Shown here: piece after piece, positions 27,887 through 36,002 of the stretch
Layout of the letters: each line of letters starts with the position of its first letter
How positions within the stretch are numbered: the first letter of the stretch is position 1
Assembly (NCBI GenBank): GCA_937944395.1
Contig: CALDYW010000071.1
Location: 1 to 38,883, forward strand
Source: an uncultured Paracoccaceae bacterium
GTDB lineage: Bacteria > Pseudomonadota > Alphaproteobacteria > Rhodobacterales > Rhodobacteraceae
Direction: 5' to 3'
Length of the DNA stretch: 38,883 bases
Made by a program: the position numbers and the translations under genes
The notes under the pieces: model-generated
What the model saw: only the letters and a program-made list of their open reading frames with translations
Database searches by the model: none
Told to the model about the DNA's origin: nothing

Positions 27887-28549
27887 TCAGCGATAGCGCT
27901 GCCCGCGCGACAGGGCCCGCATCGCCTGCGCCGCGATCTGCCCCTGGCTGCGGCGGAAGCCCTCGACATCGGGGGTCGCGATGTTGAACACCACGCTGAC
28001 CGACCGCCCGGCGCCCGCGCTCTGCACGCCGAGCCGCCCGTCGGGCCCGCGCGCCAGCGGCAGGATCGCCTCGGGCCCGGCCTCCCCCATCAGCCCGCGG
28101 CCGCCGCGCATCGGAAACGCCACCGGTCCGCTGACGATGCCGCCCTGCGCGAAGGGCATCACCCGCCCCTGCACGAAGGCGCCGCCCGCGGCGAAGGGGA
28201 TCAGTCCCGACACCAGGCTTTCGATCCCGCCCGCGATCAGCCCGCCGAGCTCACGCTGCACCGGCGCCATCGCCGCCGCATAGGCGGCGTTGGCGATCGA
28301 CAGGGCAAGGCCCTTCATCGCATCCGACAGCCGCATCCCCTCGAACACCACACCGTCGAAGGCCTGGCGCAGCCCGCGCCCGATCGCGGCGCCAAGGCCC
28401 GCCACGTCGCGCCCGGTCAGCGCGAGCGATTCGCGCATGCGTGCCAGTTCGGCGTCGAAGGCCGCGGCCATGCCCTGCGCGCCGGCAAGGCTCGCCTCGA
28501 GTGCCCGCGCCTGCTCCTCGAGGCCCGAAAGCCCCTCGATCTCATCCAT
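27887..28549 (-). CDS. GTA tail tape measure protein (g11)
   Basis: 220-residue tape measure protein, short as expected for the roughly 50-nm RcGTA tail. N-terminal helical region (EEQARALEASLAGAQ), a hydrophobic middle (GLALSIANAAYAAAMAPVQRELGGLIAGG), then Gly-rich loops FAAGGAFVQGRVMPFAQGG and GEAGPEAILPL typical of tape measure C-termini. ATG 28549 overlaps g10.1 by 8 bp. Confidence 0.9.
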   Translation of the reverse strand: MDEIEGLSGLEEQARALEASLAGAQGMAAAFDAELARMRESLALTGRDVAGLGAAIGRGLRQAFDGVVFEGMRLSDAMKGLALSIANAAYAAAMAPVQRELGGLIAGGIESLVSGLIPFAAGGAFVQGRVMPFAQGGIVSGPVAFPMRGGRGLMGEAGPEAILPLARGPDGRLGVQSAGAGRSVSVVFNIATPDVEGFRRSQGQIAAQAMRALSRGQRYR

Positions 28550-28745
28550 CTTTCGCCTCCCGCCGGCGGTCGGGGAATGCCGCCGCCAGTTCCTCCAGCC
28601 GCGCCCGCGTCATCGCCGTCGCACCCGCCTCCCGGCCCAGCATCAGCCGCAGTTCCGCCGGCGTCAGCGCCCAGAACTCGGCCGGCGTCAGCCCGAGGCC
28701 GCGCAGCCCCGCCCGCATCAGCCCGGGCCAGTCGATCGCGCTCAC
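28542..28745 (-). CDS. GTA small tail assembly chaperone-like protein (g10.1)
   Basis: 67 residues, with the pattern LGLTPAEFWALTPAELRLMLG seen in small genes between g10 and g11 of GTA clusters. Probably a helical chaperone for the tape measure protein, by analogy with phage genes at the same place. GTG 28745 overlaps the g10 stop (GTGA). Confidence 0.82.
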   Translation of the reverse strand: MSAIDWPGLMRAGLRGLGLTPAEFWALTPAELRLMLGREAGATAMTRARLEELAAAFPDRRREAKDG

Positions 28746-29059
28746 GTGCCCGGCACCGCGAAGGCGCGCACCAGAAGCTCCGCCGCCGCCCGCGCCGCAG
28801 CCGCGACGCCGCCCGCGATCTCGGCCCCGCGCAGATCCTCGGCGGTCCCCCGCCAGCCTCCGCCGCGCAACCCCGCGGCCAGCACCATCAGCACGTCGCG
28901 GGCCGAGAAGGCGCCGCCCTCGAACCGCTCGACCAGCGCGACGAGGCTTCCTGCGCCAAGCGCGGTCTCGAGTTCGGCCAGAGCGCCGAGGGTCAGCTTC
29001 ATCACCCGCCGCTCGCCGTCGATGACGAGCGCGACTTCGCCTGCGAAGGGATTGGCCAT
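28742..29059 (-). CDS. GTA tail assembly chaperone family protein (g10)
   Basis: 105 residues, begins MANPFAGEVALVIDGERRVMKLT and continues LGALAELETALGAGSL and [19 protein letters not shown]. Related to tail assembly chaperones that sit between tail tube and tape measure genes. ATG 29059 overlaps the g9 stop by one base (TGATG). An open frame extends to 29326 but is the shadow of g9. Confidence 0.87.
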   Translation of the reverse strand: MANPFAGEVALVIDGERRVMKLTLGALAELETALGAGSLVALVERFEGGAFSARDVLMVLAAGLRGGGWRGTAEDLRGAEIAGGVAAAARAAAELLVRAFAVPGT

Positions 29060-29472
29060 CAGAGCGGCGTGAAGCTCAGCGCCCCGGCCGAGGCCAGCGT
29101 CAGTTCGTAGGTCGCCTCGCCGTTGTGGCTGCCGGCATATTCGATCGAGGTCATCTGGAACGGGCCCTGCACGATCCCGAAACCCGGGATGATCACCTGG
29201 AAGTCCGGCGTCGAGCCGTCGAAGAAGATCTGCCGCGCGCGCTCGTCCGTCGCGGCATCGCGGAAGACGCCCGAGCCGCTGACCTGCGCCGCCTTCACCC
29301 CGGCCCCGCCAAGAAGCTCGCGCCACCTGCCCTGGCTCTCGAGGCTGGTCACGTCCACCGTCTCGGCATTGAAGCTGATCCGGGTCGCGCGCAGCCCCGC
29401 CACCGTCTCGAACTGGCCGTCGCCCGTCATGTCGAGCTTGATCAGAAGGTCCTTGCCGCTCTGCGCCGCCAT
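29059..29472 (-). CDS. GTA major tail tube protein (g9)
   Basis: 137-residue tail tube subunit of the TP901-1 type. Sequence NGKDLLIK-like GKDLLIKLDMTG, RISFNAETVDVTSLESQG, SGSGVFRDAATDERARQ, FFDGSTPDFQVIIPGFG. ATG 29472 is preferred because GGAG lies eight bases upstream; GTG 29481 would add three residues. Starts 21 bp after the g8 stop. Confidence 0.92.
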   Translation of the reverse strand: MAAQSGKDLLIKLDMTGDGQFETVAGLRATRISFNAETVDVTSLESQGRWRELLGGAGVKAAQVSGSGVFRDAATDERARQIFFDGSTPDFQVIIPGFGIVQGPFQMTSIEYAGSHNGEATYELTLASAGALSFTPL

Positions 29473-29493
29473 CGCGCTCACTCCGTCATGGGT

Positions 29494-29904
29494 TCAGGAA
29501 AGGTCCACGCGGGCGCGAAACGTCAGGTCGATCCGCCGCCGGTCGGCCGCGCCAACCCGACGCGCCCGCGCGCGCAGGAACCACAGGTCCACCAGGCGCC
29601 CGCGCGCCAGGATCAGCGGCGCGCCGACCAGCGCATCCGAAACCGCCACCGCGATCGTCTTGGCCGTCTGGAATCCGGCCGCGTCGGTCACCACGCTCAC
29701 CGTCAGGTCGTGCTCGGCGCCGTCGCCCGTCTTGTCCGACCGGTCGCGCACCTCCTCGGGGCCGATGCTCACGAAGGTCTTCGGCACGGGCCCCGCCGGC
29801 ACCGCATCGTAGATCGCATCGCCGACCAGCCCGTCCAGCGTCACCGATCCGCGCAGCCGCTGATAGACCGCGGCCTGCAGGGCGGCCGAGGCGCCATAGC
29901 TCAT
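29494..29904 (-). CDS. GTA tail terminator protein, DUF3168 family (g8)
   Basis: 136 residues; caps the tail tube at the head side. Typical start MSYGASAALQAAVYQRLRG, then IYDAVPAGPVPKTFVSIG and a segment HDLTVSVVTDAAGFQTAK. ATG 29904 overlaps the g7 stop (ATGA). Confidence 0.9.
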   Translation of the reverse strand: MSYGASAALQAAVYQRLRGSVTLDGLVGDAIYDAVPAGPVPKTFVSIGPEEVRDRSDKTGDGAEHDLTVSVVTDAAGFQTAKTIAVAVSDALVGAPLILARGRLVDLWFLRARARRVGAADRRRIDLTFRARVDLS

Positions 29905-30239
29905 GTCGCCACCTCCTCGCGCGCATGGCAGATCAGATAGTGCCCGCGGCGGTCGAACTCGGTCACCGCCTGGATCGGATAGAGCCTCGCCCCCTCCCGG
30001 AAGCGCTGTCCGGGCCGCGGACGCGCCAGCGATCCCGGCACCCCGGCGCGCACGATGATCCGCATCGGCACCGACGACTTCGGGAACACCTCCTCGGCCG
30101 CCTCGCGGCCGGTGCCGGGCCGGACCTCGGCCCAGTGCACCGCCAGCTCGCTCCAGATCTCGGCCAGCCCGCCCGACCCGTCCGGCACCTGCTGGGCACC
30201 TTCCAGCACCAGGCGCCGCTCCAGCCGGGGAAGTCTCAT
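29901..30239 (-). CDS. GTA head closure / head-tail adaptor protein (g7)
   Basis: 112 residues, beta-rich. MRLPRLERRLVLEGAQQVPDG and the end HYLICHAREEVAT match GTA stopper proteins joining head and tail. ATG 30239 overlaps the g6 stop (ATGA). Confidence 0.88.
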   Translation of the reverse strand: MRLPRLERRLVLEGAQQVPDGSGGLAEIWSELAVHWAEVRPGTGREAAEEVFPKSSVPMRIIVRAGVPGSLARPRPGQRFREGARLYPIQAVTEFDRRGHYLICHAREEVAT

Positions 30240-30835
30240 CGCCGCCCCCCGCCGAAGCCGCGCAGGTTCCGCCAGCGCTCGATCAGGGCCATCACCCCGA
30301 AATCCATCGCTCCGGGCTCGGCACCGGCGCCCTGCCGGTGCTCGTAGTAGTGCGCGGCCAGCATCAGCACGGCCTGCCGCAGGTCCACGGGCACCGCCGC
30401 CCAGTCGGGCCCGAAGCCCGCCGCGAAGCGCACCACGGCCTGACCGCCGGCAGGAACCGCGGGCAGGATCGCGCCGGTCGCCACGATCTTCGGCCGGTGC
30501 GCATCGCTGACCAGCCGAAAGCGCGCCGGATCGACCACCGTCTCGGCGCCGTCACGGTCGCGCAGCCGCACCTGCGTCACCGCCGCCACCGGCGCCACCG
30601 GCAGGGGCTGCGAGTCGGCCCCGCGCCAGTTCTCCAGCGTCAGCAGGAAATCCCGCGTGATCAGCGCCTTGCCGGTCCGCGCCTCGACCGCCGACAGCGC
30701 TGCCCGGAGCAGCTCGCGCAGATAGGCATCCCCGTCCGGCACCTCGGCAAAGCCGGTTCCCAGCCGCAGCTGGTCCTTCAGCGCCTGGACCGGCAGCACG
30801 CTGTCCGGCACCGGCGTCTCCTCGACGAGAAGCAT
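30236..30835 (-). CDS. GTA head-tail connector protein (g6)
   Basis: 199 residues, head completion protein family. Starts MLLVEETPVPDSVLPVQALKDQ-like, then AYLRELLRAALSAVEARTGKAL, and ends AALIERWRN-type MALIERWRNLRGFGGGRR. Strong ribosome binding site AGGAGGAACAGG before ATG 30835. It is preceded by 171 bp holding two competing hairpins; an open frame continues through that gap, but the strong site fixes the start. Confidence 0.9.
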   Translation of the reverse strand: MLLVEETPVPDSVLPVQALKDQLRLGTGFAEVPDGDAYLRELLRAALSAVEARTGKALITRDFLLTLENWRGADSQPLPVAPVAAVTQVRLRDRDGAETVVDPARFRLVSDAHRPKIVATGAILPAVPAGGQAVVRFAAGFGPDWAAVPVDLRQAVLMLAAHYYEHRQGAGAEPGAMDFGVMALIERWRNLRGFGGGRR

Positions 30836-30921
30836 CCTGTTCCTCCTGCCACGCTCCGGCCGAAGAGACGGGCGCGCGCCCCCCCCGGTCGCTCGGACGG
30901 AGGCAGCAGCTAGACGACGCG

Positions 30922-30989
30922 GGGGAAGGCCCCTTGCAGGGCCGGCGCGCGCCCGCCGGGCCTTCCCCGGCCTTTCGGGAGGGGAAGGC
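30922..30989 (-). promoter_or_regulatory. two mutually exclusive hairpins between GTA capsid and connector genes
   Basis: Reading in the direction of GTA transcription, three 9-base segments follow the g5 stop: A GCCTTCCCC (30989-30981), B GGGGAAGGC (30968-30960), C GCCTTCCCC (30930-30922). A pairs with B (9 bp, 12-base loop), or B pairs with C (11 bp with the two flanking pairs, 25-base loop). Neither is followed by a T run. Arms are exact complements. The layout resembles an attenuator, or could protect the 3' end of capsid mRNA. Confidence 0.55.
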
Positions 30990-31006
30990 TTGACGTGCAA
31001 CGGGCG

Positions 31007-32212
31007 TCAGCTCGTCGCGAACTTCAGCAGCTTGATCGCCGCGAAGTCGCTGACGTCGCCGCCGACCCGCTTCGTGGCATAGAACAGCACATGCGGCTTG
31101 GCCGAGAACGGGTCGCGCAGCACCCGCAGATCGGGCCTCTCCGCAATCGTGTAGCCGGCGCGGAAGTCGCCGAAGGCGATCGCATAGGCGTTGTTCGCGA
31201 TGTCCGGCATGTCCTCGGCGATCAGCACCGCATAGCCCATCAGGCGCGCCGGCTCGCCCGCCGCCAGCCCGTCCGACCACAGGAAACGCCCGTCGGCATC
31301 CTTCATCTTGCGCACCGCGCCCGCGGTCTTCGAGTTCATCACGAAGGTCGCGTTGGTGCGGTAGTCGGCCCCGAGGGAATACACGAGGTCCACGATCGCA
31401 TCGGCCGGATTGGTGGCGTGGAAGTCGCCCGCCGCCCCGGTCGGCACATAGCCGAGGTTGCCCCAGGTCCAGACCGCCTCATCGACCTTCGGGTGGGCGA
31501 GAAAGCCCTTCGGCTTGTCCACGCCGTCGCCGTTGATGAAGGCCGCCGCCTCGGCGCGGGCGAACTTCGACGCGATCCGGTCGGCAAGCCAGCTCTCGAT
31601 GTCGAAGGCGGAATCGTCCAGAAGCCGCTGGCTCGCCTTCGGCATCGCGCTGAGCTCGTGCAGCCGGATCGAGATCCGCTCGATCAGCGGCGTCGCCGTC
31701 TCGGTCACCGGGCCGGCCTCGGTGCCCCAGCCCGAACCGATGTCGGAATGGTCGATCAGCACATCGTAGGACGTCGCCATCACGTTGACGACGCTGGCGA
31801 TCCGGCGCAGCGACGCGGTCGTGCGCAGCACCCCCTGGATGGTCTCGGCGGTCTGCGGATCGACCAGGAAGCCGCCCTCGGCATTGACCGCCGTGGACAG
31901 CGCCTTGCCCTCGAGCGCCAGGCCCCTGAGCGCGTCGTCGTCGCCGCGGCGCAGATAGGCGTCGAAGGCCTTCTGATGAAGGTCCGGCCCCTCTGCCGCG
32001 GCGGAAAGGGCGTGGCGCGCGCTCGGCGCGGTCTTGCGGTCCAGCATGGTCAGTCGCTCGTCCTGTTGTTGCAGCCTGGTCAGAATCTCGGCCCTGAAGC
32101 CCCTGAAGTCCTGAAGGAAACCGGTCACGGCGGATTTCAGTTCCGCAGCCCCCGGCGCGCCCTCGCCGGGCATGTCCTGCCCGGTCCGAACCCTGGTTTC
32201 GGTCGTCGTCAT
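31007..32212 (-). CDS. GTA major capsid protein (g5)
   Basis: 401 residues, HK97-fold shell protein of the GTA head. N-terminal helical delta/scaffold region (about 1-105, with DFRGFRAEILTRLQQQDERL), then the mature capsid starting near AEGGFLVDPQTAETI. Family segments LHELSAMPKASQRLLDDSAFDIESWLADRI, EAAAFINGDG-like EAAAFINGDGVDKPKGF, and MNSKTAGAVRKMKDADGRFLW. Preceded by GGGAAAAGG before ATG 32212. The protease encoded by g4 would remove the N-terminal region. The longest and likely most abundant structural product. Confidence 0.95.
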   Translation of the reverse strand: MTTTETRVRTGQDMPGEGAPGAAELKSAVTGFLQDFRGFRAEILTRLQQQDERLTMLDRKTAPSARHALSAAAEGPDLHQKAFDAYLRRGDDDALRGLALEGKALSTAVNAEGGFLVDPQTAETIQGVLRTTASLRRIASVVNVMATSYDVLIDHSDIGSGWGTEAGPVTETATPLIERISIRLHELSAMPKASQRLLDDSAFDIESWLADRIASKFARAEAAAFINGDGVDKPKGFLAHPKVDEAVWTWGNLGYVPTGAAGDFHATNPADAIVDLVYSLGADYRTNATFVMNSKTAGAVRKMKDADGRFLWSDGLAAGEPARLMGYAVLIAEDMPDIANNAYAIAFGDFRAGYTIAERPDLRVLRDPFSAKPHVLFYATKRVGGDVSDFAAIKLLKFATS

Positions 32213-32255
32213 CGCCTTTTCCCTGAAGTATCGCCCGGCCCGGGCGCCCGCGGCC

Positions 32256-32807
32256 TCAGCCGCCCGCGATCTCCCGCCGGGCCGCGACGAAGGCCGCCGC
32301 GAGCACCGCCAGAAGATCGTCCTCCGCGCGGTCGGCCTTGGCGTCCACCCGCGCGAGGCCGAGCATCGGGAAGGTGACCAGCGACACTTCCCACAGCTCG
32401 ACCTCCGCCAGAATCCGCCCGCCCTCGCGGTCGCGTTCGGCCCGCCGCGTGCGATAGCCGATCGACAGTCCCTCGATCGCCCCGGCGGTGACCAGCGCCG
32501 CCGCCTCGCGGCCGCGCGCCACATCGGTCAGGATGCGGCCCTTCACCCAGAGCCCGCGATCGTCCTCGCGCACCTCGTCCCAGACCCCGATGGGCTCGCG
32601 CGGGTCGTGCTGCCAGAGCATCCTGACCTTCCGCCCGGTCGCGAGCGACCGCGCGAAGGCGCCCCGCTCCACCCGGTCGCCGCCCTGATCGACCTGCCCG
32701 AAGACCGAGGCATAACCCGCGATCGTCGCGCCCTCGCCCAGGGTCAGCCCGCCGCCCCGGGCGAACTTGGTCTCCAGCCCCGAGGGGCCCCAATCCCGTT
32801 CCCGCAT
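32256..32807 (-). CDS. GTA HK97-type prohead protease (g4)
   Basis: 183 residues, S78-family serine protease that trims the capsid protein during assembly. Motifs: GYASVFGQVDQGGDRVERGAF, LWQHDPREPIG (catalytic His), AIEGLSIGYR (catalytic Ser) and LVTFPMLG. ATG 32807. Starts 3 bp after the g3.5 stop and ends 43 bp before g5. Confidence 0.93.
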   Translation of the reverse strand: MRERDWGPSGLETKFARGGGLTLGEGATIAGYASVFGQVDQGGDRVERGAFARSLATGRKVRMLWQHDPREPIGVWDEVREDDRGLWVKGRILTDVARGREAAALVTAGAIEGLSIGYRTRRAERDREGGRILAEVELWEVSLVTFPMLGLARVDAKADRAEDDLLAVLAAAFVAARREIAGG

Positions 32808-32810
32808 CGC

Positions 32811-33065
32811 TCAGCCCCCCAGGCCGAAGTCCAGATAGGCCCGGCCGACCTCGGCCAGAACCACCGCCGCCACGCCGTAGAGCGCGGTCCACAGCCGCCG
32901 CTCCAGCCGTTCCATCGCCACCTCGAGCCGCCCGACATGCAGCTCGATCGCCGCCAGGCGCGCCTCGACCAGCTTTTCGTGCGCCTCGATCCGGTGGACG
33001 CTGGCGAACTCGAAGGGCTCGTAGAGAAACCGCGACCCGCCGGTGTCGCCCTTGCGCCGCGTCAC
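32811..33065 (-). CDS. GTA head formation small protein (g3.5)
   Basis: 84 residues. N-terminal half is coiled-coil-like (RIEAHEKLVEARLAAIELHVGRLEVAMERLERRL) and the C-terminal end hydrophobic (ALYGVAAVVLAEVGRAYL), fitting the small head formation protein (RCAP_rcc01685 family as I recall) found between portal and protease genes. GTG 33065 overlaps the g3 stop (GTGA). Confidence 0.8.
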   Translation of the reverse strand: MTRRKGDTGGSRFLYEPFEFASVHRIEAHEKLVEARLAAIELHVGRLEVAMERLERRLWTALYGVAAVVLAEVGRAYLDFGLGG

Positions 33066-34246
33066 TCCGCCGCGTCCCCGTCCGGCAGCCGGGGCAGGCC
33101 CAGCAGCGCCCGCTTCTCGGCGTCCGTCAGGAACGACGCCGCCGAGACATGCCGCCACAGCGCCTCGCGCTCGGCTGCCAGCGCCGGCACCTGGTCGAGG
33201 TCGGGGCGAAGCTCGACCGCCTCGCCCGAGAAGCCCGCCAGCCAGTGCGACAGCGCCGCCGTCACCTTCGCCGCCAGCGGCAGCACGGTCAGCCGGTAGA
33301 GCGCCCGGTTCGCCTCCTGATAGTTGGCATAGGTCGCGTCCCCCGGCAGCCCCATCAGCATCGGCGGCACCCCGAAGGCCAGCGCGATCTCGCGCGCGGC
33401 CGCCTCTTTGGTCTTGTGGAACTCCATGTCCGAGGGGCTGAAGCCCATCGGCTTCCAGTCGAGCCCGCCTTCCAGCAGCATCGGGCGCCCGGCATTGCGC
33501 GCGCCCATGTGATAGCTCTCGATCTCCTCGACCAGTCGCTCGTACTGGTCGGCGGCCAGGCTGCCGTGCCCGTCCGCGCCGCGATAGACGATCGCCCCCG
33601 AGGGGCGCGCGGCATTGTCGAGCAGCGCCTTCGACCAGGCCGTGGCGGCGTTGTGCACGTCAACCGCCGCGGCCGCCGCCTGCATCGGGCTCAGGCCGTA
33701 GTGGTCGTCCTGCGGGTGCATCGCCTTGACGTGCAGGATCGCCGGCCGCCCCTCGGCCAGGTCGAAGCGGTGCCGCCGGCTTCCCACCGCGTAGTCGTAG
33801 GCCACCGGCCAGCCGTCGGTGCCGGGCACCACGCTCATCCGGTCGGAACGCAGCACATGCAGTTCCCAGGGCAGCCCCGCCGCGCCGGCCACCGCCTCGA
33901 CATAGCCGTTTCCCGTCAGCAGGATCTGGCCGTAGAGCGCCTCGAGGAACTCGGCCCGCCCCTGCGCCGCGTTCGGCCGGCCGATCAGCGCGAGCAGCGG
34001 ATGCGCCTCGTAGCGCCGCACGCTGTCCTGCAGGACCAGCGGCAGGGCGGCGGCCGCCTCGGCGATCAGCTTGACCGCGCGGAAGCCCACCGGATTGCCG
34101 ACGAACCCCGACCGCGTCAGCGATCCGCTGTCGCGCGGGCTCCAGGCGGCGCGGCCGGAGCCGGCCAGCGCGATCACCGCTCCCGCAGCGCTGGCCTTGG
34201 TTTCGGGCGGGGCCTCCGGCCGCCGCCTCAGGAAGTCGAATGCCAT
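33062..34246 (-). CDS. GTA portal protein (g3)
   Basis: 394 residues, HK97-type portal through which DNA enters and leaves the head. Starts MAFDFLRRRPEAPPETK, with GNPVGFRAVKLIAEAAAALPL, LLTGNGYVEAV, MHPQDDHYGLSPMQAA and FGVPPMLMGLPGDATYANYQEANRALY, all family-typical. Ends 3 bp into g3.5. Starts 37 bp after the g2 stop. Confidence 0.95.
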   Translation of the reverse strand: MAFDFLRRRPEAPPETKASAAGAVIALAGSGRAAWSPRDSGSLTRSGFVGNPVGFRAVKLIAEAAAALPLVLQDSVRRYEAHPLLALIGRPNAAQGRAEFLEALYGQILLTGNGYVEAVAGAAGLPWELHVLRSDRMSVVPGTDGWPVAYDYAVGSRRHRFDLAEGRPAILHVKAMHPQDDHYGLSPMQAAAAAVDVHNAATAWSKALLDNAARPSGAIVYRGADGHGSLAADQYERLVEEIESYHMGARNAGRPMLLEGGLDWKPMGFSPSDMEFHKTKEAAAREIALAFGVPPMLMGLPGDATYANYQEANRALYRLTVLPLAAKVTAALSHWLAGFSGEAVELRPDLDQVPALAAEREALWRHVSAASFLTDAEKRALLGLPRLPDGDAAE

Positions 34247-34283
34247 GTCCTGTCCCTCGCCGCCTCGCCCAAGCCCCGTCCCG

Positions 34284-35678
34284 TCACAGCGCCCGCACCC
34301 GCGGCCGGCGGAACCGCGCCGCCGGTTCGAGGACGAGATCGGTCAGCGCCCAGACCAGCGCATCCAGCCGGTCGGGGCTCCCCGGCCCCTCGTAGCCCCG
34401 CGCGGTCATCCGGCACATCTCGTCCTCGAGCCGGCCGAGCCCCCGCACGTGCCCGACCCGCCCCTGCTCGTAGAGCGCCGCCACCGGCTCCGCCCGCGCG
34501 CCCTTGCCCCGCAGCGCCCGCACCGCGCGAAACGGCACCAGCGGATCCACCTGCCGCAGCACCGTCTCCACCAGGTCGCCGCCCTGGTTCACCTCGGCCA
34601 CCAGCCGCTCGGCGCCCCAGCGGTCCCGCGCGGCGATCGCGGCGCGCGCCCATTCGACCGGGCTTGCCCCCTCGACGCTCGCATCCTCCAGCACCACCGC
34701 GCGCCAGTCGGCCGGCCCGCCGTCGGTGATCGCCCCCGCCACGACGATGCCGCAGGCGTCCGACCGCCCGTGGCCGGTCACCGGCGGGTCCACCGCCACC
34801 ACCACCCGGTCGAGCCGCGGCGGCGTGCCGATCCGGCAGGCCTCGAGCATGGCCGTCGTCCACAGCGCGCCCTCGGCATCGGCGATCAGCACGCCCTCCA
34901 GCTCCTGCCGGCCGAGGCGTGTGCCCGCGTAGCGCGCCTGCACCTCCTGCAGGAACGACTCGGCCAGATGGGCACGGTTGGCCTCGGTCGGTGCGGTCGT
35001 CACCACCGTCGATGGCGCCGCGAGAATCTGCTTCAGAACGGCCACGTTGCGCGGCGTCGTGGTCACCACCTGCTGGGGATGGTCGCCCAGCCGCAGCGCG
35101 AACTGCAGATTGTCCCAGGCCTCCTCCGCCTTCCGCCACTTGGCCAGCTCGTCCACCCAGGCCGCATCGAACTGCGGCCCGCGCAGGCTGTCAGGCTCAT
35201 GCGCCGAGAACACCTGCGCCACCGCCCCGTTCGGCCACACCAGCCGCCGCCGGCCGGCCTCCCACTCCGGCTTGCGGTCGGGCGGCGTGCAGGCGAGGAT
35301 CCCGCTCTCGCCGAACACCATCACCTCGCGCACCTGGTCGATGGTCTCGCCCACCAGCGCCACGCGCCGCGCCCGGCCGGGGTCGCCGGCGCACGAGCCC
35401 TCCACCATCGCCCGCACCCACTCCGCTCCGGCGCGCGTCTTGCCGGCGCCCCGTCCGCCCAGGATCACCCAGGTCCGCCAGTCCGCGCGCGCGGGCGGCA
35501 ACTGGTGCGGCAAGGCCCAGAAGCGGAACATCCAGGGCAAAGCCAGCAGCTCCGGCCCCGAGAGCTCAGCCAGGAACGCCTCCTGAACCTCCTGCGGCGC
35601 GGAGGCGAGCCAGGCGGCGCCCGATCTGAGCCCGTGCCTGGTCGAAGTCGATGGAATGGTCGTGCACGATTCCGCCAC
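34284..35678 (-). CDS. GTA terminase large subunit (g2)
   Basis: 464 residues; ATP-driven packaging motor and headful nuclease. ATPase domain: Walker A GGRGAGKTRAG (about residue 73-83), Walker B AAWVDELAKW, then the coupling motif TTTPRN. Nuclease domain: VVAVDPPVTGHG and VAEVNQGGD supply acidic residues. It starts at GTG 35678, inside g1, giving a 113-bp overlap; no ATG lies between this codon and residue 50, so the start is uncertain and may be nearer LASAPQEVQ. Full length otherwise. Confidence 0.93.
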   Translation of the reverse strand: MAESCTTIPSTSTRHGLRSGAAWLASAPQEVQEAFLAELSGPELLALPWMFRFWALPHQLPPARADWRTWVILGGRGAGKTRAGAEWVRAMVEGSCAGDPGRARRVALVGETIDQVREVMVFGESGILACTPPDRKPEWEAGRRRLVWPNGAVAQVFSAHEPDSLRGPQFDAAWVDELAKWRKAEEAWDNLQFALRLGDHPQQVVTTTPRNVAVLKQILAAPSTVVTTAPTEANRAHLAESFLQEVQARYAGTRLGRQELEGVLIADAEGALWTTAMLEACRIGTPPRLDRVVVAVDPPVTGHGRSDACGIVVAGAITDGGPADWRAVVLEDASVEGASPVEWARAAIAARDRWGAERLVAEVNQGGDLVETVLRQVDPLVPFRAVRALRGKGARAEPVAALYEQGRVGHVRGLGRLEDEMCRMTARGYEGPGSPDRLDALVWALTDLVLEPAARFRRPRVRAL

Positions 35679-35907
35679 GGTCTTTCATCCGTTTCTCGAC
35701 CTTCTCGCGTTCCTCGAAGGCCACCAGCGCCCAGCGGCGCAATTCCTGCGTCAGCGCCAGCGCCTCGGCGGTCTTGACCGCCTCCTCGGCTTCCAGGCTG
35801 CGCACCTTCTGACCCAGGGCGCGGATCACCGCGTCCAGCATCACCTTCGCTTCCGCCAGACCGTCCGGATCGGGCGGCGCCCCCTGCGGGGGCCTTTCGT
35901 TCGTCAT
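35566..35907 (-). CDS. GTA small terminase (g1)
   Basis: 113 residues; DNA recognition partner of g2 in packaging. Helical core LAEAKVMLDAVIRALGQKVRSLEAEEAVKT with charged residues, and the C-terminal IDFDQARAQIGRRLARLRAAG. Identified by position as first gene of the cluster and by size; no HTH is obvious by eye. ATG 35907 used. The last third overlaps g2. It follows an approximately 97-nt leader from the promoter-like element at 36011-36039. Confidence 0.82.
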   Translation of the reverse strand: MTNERPPQGAPPDPDGLAEAKVMLDAVIRALGQKVRSLEAEEAVKTAEALALTQELRRWALVAFEEREKVEKRMKDRGGIVHDHSIDFDQARAQIGRRLARLRAAGGSGGVPG

Positions 35908-36002
35908 CTGGATTGCGTCCCGCCTCTCATGCCGTCCGCACGAGCGAAACGAAAAAGCGGCGCAAGGTGCTACCCTCCGCCGCAGATCCACTTCATCTAG
36001 CT

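Noticed and set aside
32811-33158. Longer start for g3.5 at 33158
   Set aside because: The extra residues overlap the portal gene in another frame and are low complexity; GTG 33065 gives the usual GTGA overlap.
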